Source: Pseudooceanicola batsensis HTCC2597 (GTDB lineage Bacteria; Pseudomonadota; Alphaproteobacteria; Rhodobacterales; Rhodobacteraceae). Taken from it: 64,000 nt of DNA. The notes below the pieces were generated by a model. That model worked only from the letters and a program-made list of their open reading frames with translations, was not told the DNA's origin and did no database searches. This document shows, one piece after another, positions 38,138-46,513 of this stretch (position 1 is its first letter; every line of letters starts with the position of its first letter). A program made the position numbers and the translations under genes. The DNA lies in assembly GCF_000152725.1 (NCBI RefSeq), contig NZ_CH724131.1, forward strand, positions 2,205,167-2,269,166, in the 5' to 3' direction.

Positions 38138-38509
38138 ATGAGCGTTCTGACCGTCACCAAGACCCGCCTCGTCAACGGCCGCTACGAGGGCGTCATCTCG
38201 GACGTGCCCGAGGGCATCCGCCCTGGCGTTGCGGCAAGGGTCCGCGACCGGGCGGTCGAGGATCTTTCGGTCACGCCCATGGGCGACGGCACCTGGCGGC
38301 TGATCTTCGACGTTCCGGCCTCGGCGATCAGCGACGGGATCCAGACAATCGCGGTGGTCGAGGCGAATACCGGCGAGGTTCTGGACAGTCTTGCCATAAT
38401 CGCGGGAGAGCCCGCCAATGAAACAATGCAGGCCGAGATCGACCTACTGCGTGAAGAACTGGACCTGCTCAAGCGGGCTTTCCGGCGACATTGCGTCGAA
38501 ACCGCCTGA
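38138..38509 (+). CDS. Uncharacterised protein with C-terminal coiled coil
   Basis: Protein of 123 residues. The first 85 residues are strand-rich (LVNGRYEGVISDVPEGIRPGV in outline) and look like a small beta-sandwich; residues 95-118 (MQAEIDLLREELDLLKRAF) form a short leucine heptad that could mediate oligomerisation or contact with the preceding gene product. No family recognised. It follows that gene by 11 bases. Downstream is an inverted repeat GGGAAAC-N5-GTTTCCC (38527-38545). Confidence 0.7.
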   Translation: MSVLTVTKTRLVNGRYEGVISDVPEGIRPGVAARVRDRAVEDLSVTPMGDGTWRLIFDVPASAISDGIQTIAVVEANTGEVLDSLAIIAGEPANETMQAEIDLLREELDLLKRAFRRHCVETA

Positions 38510-38526
38510 ATTCTCCACAATATGGC

Positions 38527-38545
38527 GGGAAACGGGGTGTTTCCC
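38527..38545. other. Inverted repeat between the coiled-coil gene and LysR
   Basis: Perfect 7-base arms GGGAAAC and GTTTCCC around GGGGT. It starts 17 bases after the upstream stop and ends 129 bases before the LysR start. Without a T-run it could be a weak terminator, or an operator for the LysR gene. The role is undecided. Confidence 0.4.
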
Positions 38546-38674
38546 TGTTTCCGGTCGCTAAACGATCCTGACTTTACCCCTCAATTGACGATGGCGCGCC
38601 CGGATTGCGCCCAATTTCCCCCCGATAACCCGATGCCAAGGCAGACAGAAGCTACAGGCAGAAAGGTTAGTTCA

Positions 38675-39580
38675 ATGGACCGTCTGACAGAGATGGAAGC
38701 TTTCGCGACGGTCGTGGATCAAGGTGGTTTCACCGACGCGGCCAAGAAGATGGGGATCTCGAAATCCGCCGTGTCCAAGCACGTCTCCTCGCTCGAGGCG
38801 CGACTGGGCGCACGTCTTCTGAACCGGACCACGCGTCGCGTGTCCCCGACCGAGATCGGGCTGGCCTACTATGACCGTGCCCGCCGGGTGCTCAACGACG
38901 CCGGCGAGGCCGACGCCCTTGTCACCTCCATGCAATCCGCGCCATCGGGCCTGCTCCGCATCTCGGTGGCGACGGATTTCGGCGTGAACCACCTCAGTCC
39001 CGTGCTGGGCGAATTCCTGGCCGAGTTCCCGGACATCACCGTGAACATGGTGCTGAACAACCGCTACGTGGAACTGATCTCGGAAGGCTTCGACATGGCC
39101 ATCCGCATCGGCGAACTCGAGGACAGCACGCTGCGCGCCAGAAAGCTGACCGAGACCTCCAAGCGCATGATCGCGGCGCCCACCTATTTCGAGAAATATG
39201 GCCGGCCCACCAAGATCGACGATCTGAACGAACACAAGCTCCTGCACTATTCCTCGCAGGCCTCGGGCAATGTCTGGAAGCTGACCGCCCCCTCGGGCGA
39301 AAAGCGCCAGGTCCGCACCGCCGGCTGGTTGTCGGTGAACGACGGGCAGTCGCTGCTGAACGCGGCCATCGCGGGTCTCGGCATCGCCTACCTGCCCTCG
39401 TTCCTCTACGCGGAAGCGCTGGAAACGGGCCAGGTCATGGACGCCATGCCCGAACTGCCCACCGAGACGCAGGGCATCTACGCCGTCTACCCGCCGGGCC
39501 GGTTCACCCAGCCCAAGGTGCGCGCCTTCATCGACTTCCTCGTTCGCTCCTTCGCCGAGAAAGGCCCGGACAGGTGGTGA
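38675..39580 (+). CDS. LysR family transcriptional regulator (second copy)
   Basis: Regulator of 301 residues of the CrgA/DmlR-like LysR branch: helix-turn-helix in residues 5-62 (GGFTDAAKKMGISKSAVSKHVSSLE in outline), RTTRRVSPTEIG wing, and an effector domain with LRISVATDFG and a HRDLNEHKLLHYS-type linker region. ATG 38675 is preceded by AGAAAGG at a good distance. No neighbouring target operon is obvious; autoregulation from the 165-base upstream gap is possible. Confidence 0.92.
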   Translation: MDRLTEMEAFATVVDQGGFTDAAKKMGISKSAVSKHVSSLEARLGARLLNRTTRRVSPTEIGLAYYDRARRVLNDAGEADALVTSMQSAPSGLLRISVATDFGVNHLSPVLGEFLAEFPDITVNMVLNNRYVELISEGFDMAIRIGELEDSTLRARKLTETSKRMIAAPTYFEKYGRPTKIDDLNEHKLLHYSSQASGNVWKLTAPSGEKRQVRTAGWLSVNDGQSLLNAAIAGLGIAYLPSFLYAEALETGQVMDAMPELPTETQGIYAVYPPGRFTQPKVRAFIDFLVRSFAEKGPDRW

Positions 39581-39623
39581 CCACCGGATAGGTTTCCTTC
39601 CCCAGCCTGGTCTCAGGCCACCT

Positions 39624-39652
39624 CGCCCGGCGGTTCCGCCGGGCGTTTCTTT
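39624..39652 (+). terminator. Rho-independent terminator after LysR
   Basis: Ten-base perfect stem CGCCCGGCGG / CCGCCGGGCG with a TT loop followed by TTTCTTT, 44 bases after the LysR stop codon. It lies 32 bases past the convergent small gene's stop and may serve both. Confidence 0.9.
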
Positions 39653-39683
39653 GCTGACGGACGGGTGCGGCCGCGGCCGTCGC

Positions 39684-39929
39684 TCAGCGCCGATCCGTGA
39701 TCGCGTCGGCGAGCCAGCCCACGACCGAGAGGGCTTCTTCCATCGCGTCGGAACAGCTTGAGAACCGGCGGTCCCCCTGAAGGCCGATGCTGTACCAGCC
39801 GCGCCCGTCCTCGGGATCGCGTCGATATTCGTCGAAGCCGTAGCTCCCGTCCGGGCGCTGGAATATATCGACGCAAAGCGTCTCGCCGTCGAAGTTGACC
39901 GATCGGATCACCCTGTTTTCATGTGCCAT
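39684..39929 (-). CDS. Small conserved hypothetical protein
   Basis: Acidic protein of 81 residues without signal peptide or membrane segment. The sequence VIRSVNFDGETLCVDIFQRPDGSYGFDEYRRDPEDGRGWY suggests a small beta-meander, and the C-terminal DAMEEALSVVGWLADAI a helix. No family recognised. It starts 11 bases after the OmpA-like gene on the same strand, so they are likely co-transcribed. Confidence 0.7.
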   Translation of the reverse strand: MAHENRVIRSVNFDGETLCVDIFQRPDGSYGFDEYRRDPEDGRGWYSIGLQGDRRFSSCSDAMEEALSVVGWLADAITDRR

Positions 39930-39940
39930 TCCGGCGCCTC

Positions 39941-40870
39941 CTATTCCGCCGCCAGCAGGACCGCTTCGACCCGCCGGTTCCGCTCCCGCCCCAGGGCGGT
40001 GAGGTTGCTGGCCACCGGGGCGAGGAACCCGGCCCCGCGCGCCGACACCTGACTGCCGGCCACCCCGTGCCGGTCGATCAGTCGCTGGCGCACCGCCTCG
40101 GCCCGCCGCCGCGACAGAGCGACATTCGCATCATGCGCCCCGACGGCGTCCGTGTGCCCGACCAGCGCGACGATGCGGGCGGGATCACCCTTGATGTAGA
40201 CCGCGAGTTCCGCGAGCGAGGTGTACTCCCGGTCGGCCAGCGCGGCCGCGCCCGACTGAAAATCCAGATCGTCCAGAACGACGTGACCGGCCGTCCGGAG
40301 CACGTCGATCAACTCGGCATCCGCCTCCGGCTCCTCCGGCGCGTCCGGCCCGGTCGCGTCGCCCGTGGCCTCCGGTTCCACCGGCGCGCCACCGCCCTGC
40401 ACCTCGATCAGCTGGAGATAGCCGTGCAGCCGCCCCCGGCTGACCAGGAGAAAGACCTGCGCATCGCCGTTCCGTGCCGTGATGACGCGGAAATCGAACA
40501 GGTCGACATTCATCTCGGGCGCCGGCAGGACCGGCAGCCCGTATCGAAAATCGAACCCGCCGCATTCCGCCGTGGCACAATCGAGCACTGTCTCGTAACC
40601 GGCCTCGGCCAGGTCCTCCCTCAGCTGCCGCAGGAGCGTCAGCGTCGAGAAGCCGGGCGAAGAGATGCGCCAGGCGCGCCAGCGGATGCTCCCCTCGACC
40701 CGCTCGAACGGGCTGGCAGCGGTGATCGTGCCGACCGGAAGGAAGACCGACCCCGCCTCTTCGGTCTGGTCATAAGTCTGCTCGGCGCCGGCCGGGAGGC
40801 TCTGCGGGTCGAATGCGTGGGCCGGAGCCGCCAGCAGCCACGCGATGCAGAGGGCCCCGATCCGCCACAT
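39941..40870 (-). CDS. OmpA family envelope protein
   Basis: Secreted protein of 309 residues with a signal peptide (cleavage near PAHAFD). The first 150 mature residues form a domain I do not recognise, containing a cysteine pair (DCATAECGGF). An acidic Pro/Glu linker (about 163-183) leads to an OmpA-like peptidoglycan-binding domain: VALVGHTDAVGAHDANVALSRRRAEAVRQRL and the terminal RERNRRVEAVL. It probably tethers a periplasmic or outer-membrane function to the wall. Confidence 0.85.
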   Translation of the reverse strand: MWRIGALCIAWLLAAPAHAFDPQSLPAGAEQTYDQTEEAGSVFLPVGTITAASPFERVEGSIRWRAWRISSPGFSTLTLLRQLREDLAEAGYETVLDCATAECGGFDFRYGLPVLPAPEMNVDLFDFRVITARNGDAQVFLLVSRGRLHGYLQLIEVQGGGAPVEPEATGDATGPDAPEEPEADAELIDVLRTAGHVVLDDLDFQSGAAALADREYTSLAELAVYIKGDPARIVALVGHTDAVGAHDANVALSRRRAEAVRQRLIDRHGVAGSQVSARGAGFLAPVASNLTALGRERNRRVEAVLLAAE

Positions 40871-40873
40871 GCC

Positions 40874-41446
40874 TCACCGCGCCTGCGCGTGATACTCGTC
40901 GTTCGGGCGCATGTCCGTCGCACTGGCCACCCGGTTGGTCATGTTGAAGAAGCCGGCGACATTGGCGATGTCCCAGATGTCGCGGTCGGTGAACCCATGG
41001 TCGCGTAGCGCCTGCCGGTCCGGCTCTTCGATGCTGCGGCTGTCGCTCGTCACCTTGGCGGCGAAATCCAGCATCGCGCGCTGGCGCGGTTCGAGATCGG
41101 CGACGCGGTAGTTCATCACCATCATCTCGCCCAGTTTCGGATCGCCCGACAATTCACGCACTGCGGCCCCATGCGCCGTCAGGCAGTAGAAACACCCGTT
41201 GATGGACGAGACCACCACCGCGATCATCTCGCGCTCGAGCTTGGTCAGGCCGCTGTCGGCCAGCATCAGATCGTTGTAGAGCGCCGAAAAGGCGTTCAGC
41301 TTGTCGATGTCGAAGGCGTGCGCTCTCAGCACGTTCGGCACCATTCCAAGCTTGTCCTGACAGACATTGAAATATTTCTGCGTCTTCTCCGGCAACGGAT
41401 CAACCATCGGAAGATCCAGTGCGGTCGGCAGGTCGCGGGTGCTCAT
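40874..41446 (-). CDS. AhpD-like peroxidase-related protein (carboxymuconolactone decarboxylase superfamily)
   Basis: Protein of 190 residues in the uncharacterised peroxidase-related (AhpD-like) family. The redox motif is CFYCLTAHGAAVR: CxxC plus the downstream histidine. The KYFNVCQDKLGMVPNVLRAHA and FTDRDIWDIANVAGFFNMTNR blocks are typical. It probably has disulfide-dependent peroxidase activity. ATG 41446 is preceded by AAGGAGAG and overlaps the GNAT stop region, showing coupling with the upstream gene. Confidence 0.88.
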   Translation of the reverse strand: MSTRDLPTALDLPMVDPLPEKTQKYFNVCQDKLGMVPNVLRAHAFDIDKLNAFSALYNDLMLADSGLTKLEREMIAVVVSSINGCFYCLTAHGAAVRELSGDPKLGEMMVMNYRVADLEPRQRAMLDFAAKVTSDSRSIEEPDRQALRDHGFTDRDIWDIANVAGFFNMTNRVASATDMRPNDEYHAQAR

Positions 41447-41447
41447 C

Positions 41448-42170
41448 TCAGCTCTCCTTGATCCGGTAGTGATACTGTCCGATCGTCGCCAGCCCCAATC
41501 TAGCATAGAGGGCGCTGGCCGCCTCGTTCGATTGCACGCAGAGGACCGAGAACTGCTCGGCCCCCTGCTGCGCCGCCCATTGCGCGGCCTGAATCGTCAT
41601 GGCCCGGCCCATCCCGGCCCGGCGGGCGGCCGGGACGATCTCGAGCGCGTGCATCATGCCGATCCCGCCGCTGACGCCGACAAAGCAGGTGCCCCCCGGC
41701 GAATTCTCGTGACGACCGATCAGCGCGGTCTTGGCACACTCCGCCCGCTCCATCACGGCGATGCGGTCGGCTCCGACGCCGCCCTCGGCCCAGAATTCCA
41801 GCTGGATGGCCAGGGGCTCCCATACGGCGAGACTCGCCTGTTCCGGGTCGGTCGGCAAGCCGGTCAGTTCGTTCACGGGAATCGTCATGACGTCTGTCGG
41901 ATCCACGATGGCGTACCCTTGCGCCGCCAGCATGTCGTCCAGCGCCGCATCCCCCGGACGAAGCGAGAACAGCGGCACCTGCCCCATCTCGCGCATCTGC
42001 GCCTCGGCGGCCAGGATATCGGTCGAGGCCACCGCACCCCGGGCGGTCGCGGCCGTGACCCGCTTGCCGCCCCCCGGGGACCGGCGCAGCATGAACGGGC
42101 CGCAGGCGACCGTCTCCGCCGGCGGCCAGGTGGCCTCGGCCGCGGCGAAATGGGCCTCAAGCTCCGGCAT
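41448..42170 (-). CDS. GNAT family N-acetyltransferase
   Basis: Acetyltransferase of 240 residues. The acetyl-CoA-binding region is recognisable in the C-terminal half: MHALEIVPAARRAGMGRAMTIQAAQWAAQQGAEQF (A-motif R/Q-x-x-G-x-G/A type) followed by NEAASALYARLGLATIGQYHYRI. The N-terminal 120 residues resemble a degenerate second GNAT domain. Substrate unknown. It overlaps cinA by 14 bases at its start and the AhpD-like gene lies one base after its end. Confidence 0.85.
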   Translation of the reverse strand: MPELEAHFAAAEATWPPAETVACGPFMLRRSPGGGKRVTAATARGAVASTDILAAEAQMREMGQVPLFSLRPGDAALDDMLAAQGYAIVDPTDVMTIPVNELTGLPTDPEQASLAVWEPLAIQLEFWAEGGVGADRIAVMERAECAKTALIGRHENSPGGTCFVGVSGGIGMMHALEIVPAARRAGMGRAMTIQAAQWAAQQGAEQFSVLCVQSNEAASALYARLGLATIGQYHYRIKES

Positions 42171-42888
42171 CGGGAAAGACCTCCTGCAGTTCGGTCATCG
42201 CCGCGTCCACACGCGCGCCATCGGTGCCCCGAACCACGACATTCGAGCCGAAGACCCCGTTCATCTGAAATGGATACGAGCCGAAGGACAGGTCCGTGTA
42301 CGCCTCGGACAGGGCCCGCAGCGGCCCCGCGATGTCCCCTTCGGGCCGCATGACGCGCCAGGTCTGGCTCAGCAGCGGCGTTCCTCCGGTCAGCCCCGGC
42401 AGGACCGAGGCGACCATCGCCTCGAATACGGCGGGGACCCCGGCCATGACATGGACGTTCTCCAGGGTGAAGCCCGGCGCCGTCGATACCGGGTTCTCGA
42501 TCAGCACCGCGTCGTCGGGGATCCGCGCCATGCGCAGCCGCGCCTCGGTCACCTCGACGCCGCGCGCGCCGTAGGCGTCCTCGAGCAGCTTCCGCGCATC
42601 GGGCCGCACGTCGATATTCCGTCCGAAGGCCTCGGCCACGCAGTCCGCCGTGATGTCATCATGGGTTGGCCCGATTCCGCCGGAGGTAAAGACGTTGTCA
42701 TGGGCCTCGGACAACGCCCGGAGGGCCGAGACGATCGCCGGGGCCTCGTCCGGCACCACCCGGACCTCCTTCAGGTCGATGCCCACCTTCACCAGTTCCC
42801 CCGCCAGGTGGTGCATGTTGGAATCCCGGGTCCGGCCCGAGAGGATTTCGTCCCCGATGACCAGCATCGCGGCGGTTGGGTTGGGCAT
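42157..42888 (-). CDS. CinA-type molybdopterin-binding domain protein
   Basis: Competence/damage-inducible CinA N-terminal domain protein (MoCF_biosynth fold) of 243 residues. It shows AMLVIGDEILSGRTRDSN, the FTSGGIGPTHDDIT core and NPVSTAPGF. It lacks the C-terminal nicotinamide-nucleotide amidase domain of full CinA, which in many alphaproteobacteria is a separate gene. Domain relatives hydrolyse ADP-ribose or bind molybdopterin; the role here is unproven. Confidence 0.88.
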   Translation of the reverse strand: MPNPTAAMLVIGDEILSGRTRDSNMHHLAGELVKVGIDLKEVRVVPDEAPAIVSALRALSEAHDNVFTSGGIGPTHDDITADCVAEAFGRNIDVRPDARKLLEDAYGARGVEVTEARLRMARIPDDAVLIENPVSTAPGFTLENVHVMAGVPAVFEAMVASVLPGLTGGTPLLSQTWRVMRPEGDIAGPLRALSEAYTDLSFGSYPFQMNGVFGSNVVVRGTDGARVDAAMTELQEVFPDAGA

Positions 42889-42936
42889 GAGGCCTCCGGC
42901 TTGTCTTTTGGCTGATCAAGGGTATAGGCCCGCCCC

Positions 42937-43656
42937 ATGCGCTTTCAAACCCCTCTCGTGCCAGCCCGGCTGATCCGCCGGTATAAACGGTTTCTCGCCG
43001 ACATCCGGCTGGGGGACGGCACCGAGGCGACGGCCCATTGCGCCAATCCGGGCGCCATGACGGGCCTCGCCGATCCCGGAACGCGCATATGGGTCGAACC
43101 GAACGCGGATCCGAGGAAGAAACTGAAGTTCGGATGGCGGCTGGTCGATCACGAAAACGGCCACATGACCTGCGTCGATACGTCGGTGGCGAACCGCGCC
43201 CTGAAAGAGGCGCTGCTGGCCGGGGACCTTGCCGAGTTCACGGCCTATCCCGACATCCGTCCCGAACAGAAATACGGCAGCAACAGCCGGATCGACTTTC
43301 TGCTGCGCGGCCCCGGCCGGGCCGACTGCTATATCGAGGTGAAGTCGGTGACACTGACGCGCCGCGAGGGGCTGGCCGAATTTCCCGACAGCGTCACCGC
43401 CCGGGGCGCCCGCCACCTGCGCGAACTGGCCGCGATGGCCGCCGCGGGACATCGCGCCGTTCTCCTCTATCTCGTTCAGCGGACGGATGCGGCGCGGGTG
43501 AGCGTCGCCGCCGACATCGACCCGGTCTATGCCGCCGCGTTCGATGCGGCGCGACGGGCCGGCGTCGAGGCGATGGCCTTCTCCACCCGCCTCTCGCCCG
43601 AAGCCGTCGGGGTGGGACCGGCCCTGCCGGTCGGCGAGGCCCTCACGCCCCGGTGA
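42937..43656 (+). CDS. sfsA: SfsA family DNA/RNA nuclease
   Basis: Protein of 239 residues, first named sugar fermentation stimulation protein. The ARLIRRYKRFLADI start, ATAHCANPGAMTGL, YGSNSRIDFLL and CYIEVKSVTLTR blocks define the family; the last carries the ExK of a PD-(D/E)XK-like nuclease core. It is divergent from the cinA gene over 48 bases. The following map gene starts 133 bases downstream. Confidence 0.92.
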   Translation: MRFQTPLVPARLIRRYKRFLADIRLGDGTEATAHCANPGAMTGLADPGTRIWVEPNADPRKKLKFGWRLVDHENGHMTCVDTSVANRALKEALLAGDLAEFTAYPDIRPEQKYGSNSRIDFLLRGPGRADCYIEVKSVTLTRREGLAEFPDSVTARGARHLRELAAMAAAGHRAVLLYLVQRTDAARVSVAADIDPVYAAAFDAARRAGVEAMAFSTRLSPEAVGVGPALPVGEALTPR

Positions 43657-43789
43657 ACCGGTCGGAAGAGCCTTGCCGAAACCGCCGCGCCCCGGGGCTA
43701 AACCACTTGACTCCGGCGCGAACCGGGCCGCTTCACGTTGAACATGCGCAGGAATTGACCTATCTAGACCCTGAACGACGAGAGGCCGC

Positions 43790-44599
43790 TTGTTGGACCA
43801 GAAACGCCAGATCACCCGCGACGGAATCCGCATCTACGAAGAGGCGGACTTTGCCGGCATGCACGAAGCCGGCGCACTGGCTGCCCGCATTCTGGACGAG
43901 ATCGCCGAACATGTCTTTCCCGGCCAGACCACGGCCGAGATCGACCGCCTCATCGAGGCCAAGGTCGCGGCGGCCGGCGCAACTTCGGCGACGATCGGCT
44001 ACAAGGGGTATGAACACGCCTCCTGCATCTCGATCAACCACGTGGTCTGTCACGGCATTCCCGGTGACAAGCGCCTCAAGGACGGCGACATCCTGAACAT
44101 CGACGTCACCGTCATCGTCGACGGCTGGTTCGGCGACACCAGCCGCATGTTCGTGGCGGGCAAGCTCTCGCGCAAGGCCGAGCGGCTGATCCAGGTGACG
44201 CACGACGCCCTGATGAAGGGGATCGAGGTCGTCCGCCCCGGCGCCACCTTCGGCGATATCGGCCATGCCATCCAGAGCTATGTCGAGGCGAACCGCATGT
44301 CCGTTGTCCGCGATTTCTGCGGCCACGGACTGGGCCGCGTCTTTCACGCCCCGCCCAACGTGCTGCATTACGGCCGGGAAAAGACCGGCCCCGTGCTCGA
44401 AGAGGGCATGTTCTTCACCATCGAGCCGATGGTGAACCTCGGCCGCCCCGAGACCAAGGTGCTGGCCGACGACTGGACCGCCGTGACGCGGGACAAGTCG
44501 CTGTCGGCCCAGTTCGAACACTCCGTCGGCGTGACCCGCGATGGCGTCGACATCTTTACCCTGTCGCCCGCCGGAACCTTCCACCCGACCTACGCCTGA
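43790..44599 (+). CDS. map: Type I methionine aminopeptidase
   Basis: Metalloenzyme of 269 residues removing the initiator methionine from nascent proteins. The metal ligands are in NIDVTVIVDGWFGDTSRMF (two aspartates), GHGLGRVFHAPPNV (histidine), FFTIEPM (glutamate) and SAQFEHSVGVT (glutamate). No ATG fits; TTG 43790 is used, preceded by GAGAGG, and a second TTG follows immediately, so the exact start is uncertain by one codon. Essential gene in most bacteria. Confidence 0.93.
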   Translation: MLDQKRQITRDGIRIYEEADFAGMHEAGALAARILDEIAEHVFPGQTTAEIDRLIEAKVAAAGATSATIGYKGYEHASCISINHVVCHGIPGDKRLKDGDILNIDVTVIVDGWFGDTSRMFVAGKLSRKAERLIQVTHDALMKGIEVVRPGATFGDIGHAIQSYVEANRMSVVRDFCGHGLGRVFHAPPNVLHYGREKTGPVLEEGMFFTIEPMVNLGRPETKVLADDWTAVTRDKSLSAQFEHSVGVTRDGVDIFTLSPAGTFHPTYA

Positions 44600-44718
44600 G
44601 GCGGTCGGGCTGCACTTGCTGCCCGCATGCGCCGACGGTCCGATGACGGCACCCGCAGCGCGGTTGTCACCAACCTTCGCCCCGCCGGGCAAGGTCCGGC
44701 CGTCACCGCGCCGGCACG

Positions 44719-44797
44719 ATCCTCGGTCCGGACCCGGCCTCTCCTGTCGCCGGTCTGGCGGCGGGGCCGGGAGTTCCTTGGGTCAGGCCCGAGGATG
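44719..44797. repeat. Dispersed intergenic repeat R1, copy b (two partial units)
   Basis: In the 230-base gap between map and the thiolase, unit 44776-44797 (CCTTGGGTCAGG then CCCGAGGATG) matches 14963-14984 in 18 of 22 positions. A weaker partial unit starts at 44719 (ATCCTCGGTCCGG). The two units are close together, suggesting an eroded element. Confidence 0.5.
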
Positions 44798-44829
44798 CAC
44801 CGCCCTTCGGGACCGGCCCGCCGCGTCGA

Positions 44830-46023
44830 TCAGGCCGCCTCGAGCATCAGCGCGATGCCCTGGCCGACGCCGATGCACATGGTGCAGATCGCGCGCTTAC
44901 CGCCCATGTGACCCAGAGAAAGCCCCGCCGTCAGCGCCAGCCGGGCCCCGGACATGCCGAGCGGATGGCCGAGCGCGATCGCCCCGCCGTTCGGGTTCAC
45001 ATGATCCGCGTCATCCGGCAGGCCCAGCTGCCGCGTCACCGCCAGCCCCTGCGCGGCGAAGGCCTCGTTCAACTCGATCAGATCCACCTCGCCGATCGAG
45101 GTGCCGGTCATGGCCAGCAGTTTCTCGGTCGCCGGTGCGGGACCGATCCCCATGATCCGGGGCGGAACCCCGGCGGTGGCCATGGCGACGATCCGCGCCC
45201 GCGGCGTCAGCCCGTATTTCTCGACCGCGGCCGCCGAGGCGACGATGACCGCGCAGGCCCCGTCGTTCACGCCCGAGGCGTTGCCCGCGGTGACCGTCCC
45301 GCCCTCGCGGAAGGGCGTCGGCAGCTTGGCCAGCTTTTCCAGCGTGGTGTCGCGCGGGTGCTCGTCGCGGTCCACGACGATCGGGTCTCCCTTGCGCTGC
45401 GGAATGGTGACCGGCGTGATCTCCTCGGCCAGGCGGCCGCCCTCGATGGCCGCGATGGCGCGCTGCTGGGACCGCAGGGCAAAGGCGTCCTGAGCTTCGC
45501 GACCGACCTGGAACTGCTCGGCCACGTTCTCGGCGGTCTCGGGCATGGAATCGGTGCCGAAGTGCTTGTGCATCTCCTTGTTCACGAACCGCCAGCCGAT
45601 GGTCGTGTCATAGATCTCGGCCCTGCGCGAAAAGGCGGTCTCGGCCTTGGGCATCACCAGGGGCGCGCGGCTCATCGATTCCACGCCGCCCGCGATCACC
45701 ACCTCGGCCTCGCCTGTCCTGATCGCCCGCGCCGCCGTGCCGACCGCGTCCAGACCGGACCCGCAGAGCCGGTTGATCGTCATCCCCGGAACGTCCTCGC
45801 CGAGACCCGCGAGCAGCGTGGCCATCCGTGCGACGTTGCGATTGTCTTCTCCCGCCTGGTTGGCGCAGCCCATCATGACCTCGTCGACCTTCAGACCCTC
45901 GTTCCGGGCCATCAGGTCGCGCATCACATGGGCCAGCATGTCGTCGGGACGGACCGCCGAAAGCGCCCCGCCATAGCGCCCGATCGGCGTGCGCAGGCCA
46001 TCGCAAAGGTAAGCTTCGGTCAT
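44830..46023 (-). CDS. pcaF: Acetyl-CoA acyltransferase, 3-oxoadipyl-CoA thiolase type
   Basis: Thiolase of 397 residues. Active-site residues: Cys87 in NRLCGSGLDAVG, His in GGAIALGHPLGMSG, and Cys383 in CTMCIGVGQG. The detailed pattern (QAGEDNRNVARM, VESMSRAPLVMPKAETAFSR, YDTTIGWRFVN, DSMPETAENVAEQF) is that of PcaF, the last step of the beta-ketoadipate pathway (3-oxoadipyl-CoA to succinyl- and acetyl-CoA). No other pca gene is in the window, so a broader acetyl-CoA acetyltransferase role is possible. Confidence 0.88.
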   Translation of the reverse strand: MTEAYLCDGLRTPIGRYGGALSAVRPDDMLAHVMRDLMARNEGLKVDEVMMGCANQAGEDNRNVARMATLLAGLGEDVPGMTINRLCGSGLDAVGTAARAIRTGEAEVVIAGGVESMSRAPLVMPKAETAFSRRAEIYDTTIGWRFVNKEMHKHFGTDSMPETAENVAEQFQVGREAQDAFALRSQQRAIAAIEGGRLAEEITPVTIPQRKGDPIVVDRDEHPRDTTLEKLAKLPTPFREGGTVTAGNASGVNDGACAVIVASAAAVEKYGLTPRARIVAMATAGVPPRIMGIGPAPATEKLLAMTGTSIGEVDLIELNEAFAAQGLAVTRQLGLPDDADHVNPNGGAIALGHPLGMSGARLALTAGLSLGHMGGKRAICTMCIGVGQGIALMLEAA

Positions 46024-46167
46024 CCTTGGATCCTCCCGGTTCTGATGCTCCGGCAACCTGCGACGAACCGAACGCGCGGTCAAGTCACGCGGAAGTGCAT
46101 TCCGCGATGCGGTCCGGCAATGCCGAAGACGCTTGATTTCATGGTCGATCGGCGCAACTCTGATGAT

Positions 46168-46509
46168 ATGACGGTTCATCCACCGACCCCGTTTCCGAAA
46201 TCCTCGCAGGACTGCGTCGCGTTCCACCGCACGGAACTCTCGGTGATCCTCTCGCTCTACGGCCGCATGGTCGCGGCGGGGGAATGGCGGGACTACGGGA
46301 TCTCGTCACTGTCCGATGTCGCGATCTTCTCGGTCTTCCGGCGCACCGCCGAGAACCCGCTCTACCGGATCGAAAAGCGCCCTGCCCTTCGCACCCGGCA
46401 GGGTCAGTACTCGGTCGTCGGCATGGACGGTCAGATCCTCAAGCGCGGCCATGACCTGAAGACCGTGCTGCGGGTTCTCGAACGCAAGCTGATCCGCGCG
46501 GTGGAATAG
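46168..46509 (+). CDS. DUF2794 family protein
   Basis: Protein of 113 residues highly typical of alphaproteobacteria. It has the characteristic VAFHRTELSVILSLYGRMVAAGEWRDYGISSL-type core (quoted in outline), SVFRRTAENPLYRIEKRP and GQILKRGHDLKTVLRVLERKL. Function unknown. ATG 46168 is used because MTVHPPTPFPK matches the usual start; longer in-frame extensions are unlikely. It is convergent with the NlpC/P60 gene, four bases apart. Confidence 0.9.
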   Translation: MTVHPPTPFPKSSQDCVAFHRTELSVILSLYGRMVAAGEWRDYGISSLSDVAIFSVFRRTAENPLYRIEKRPALRTRQGQYSVVGMDGQILKRGHDLKTVLRVLERKLIRAVE

Positions 46510-46513
46510 GCGC

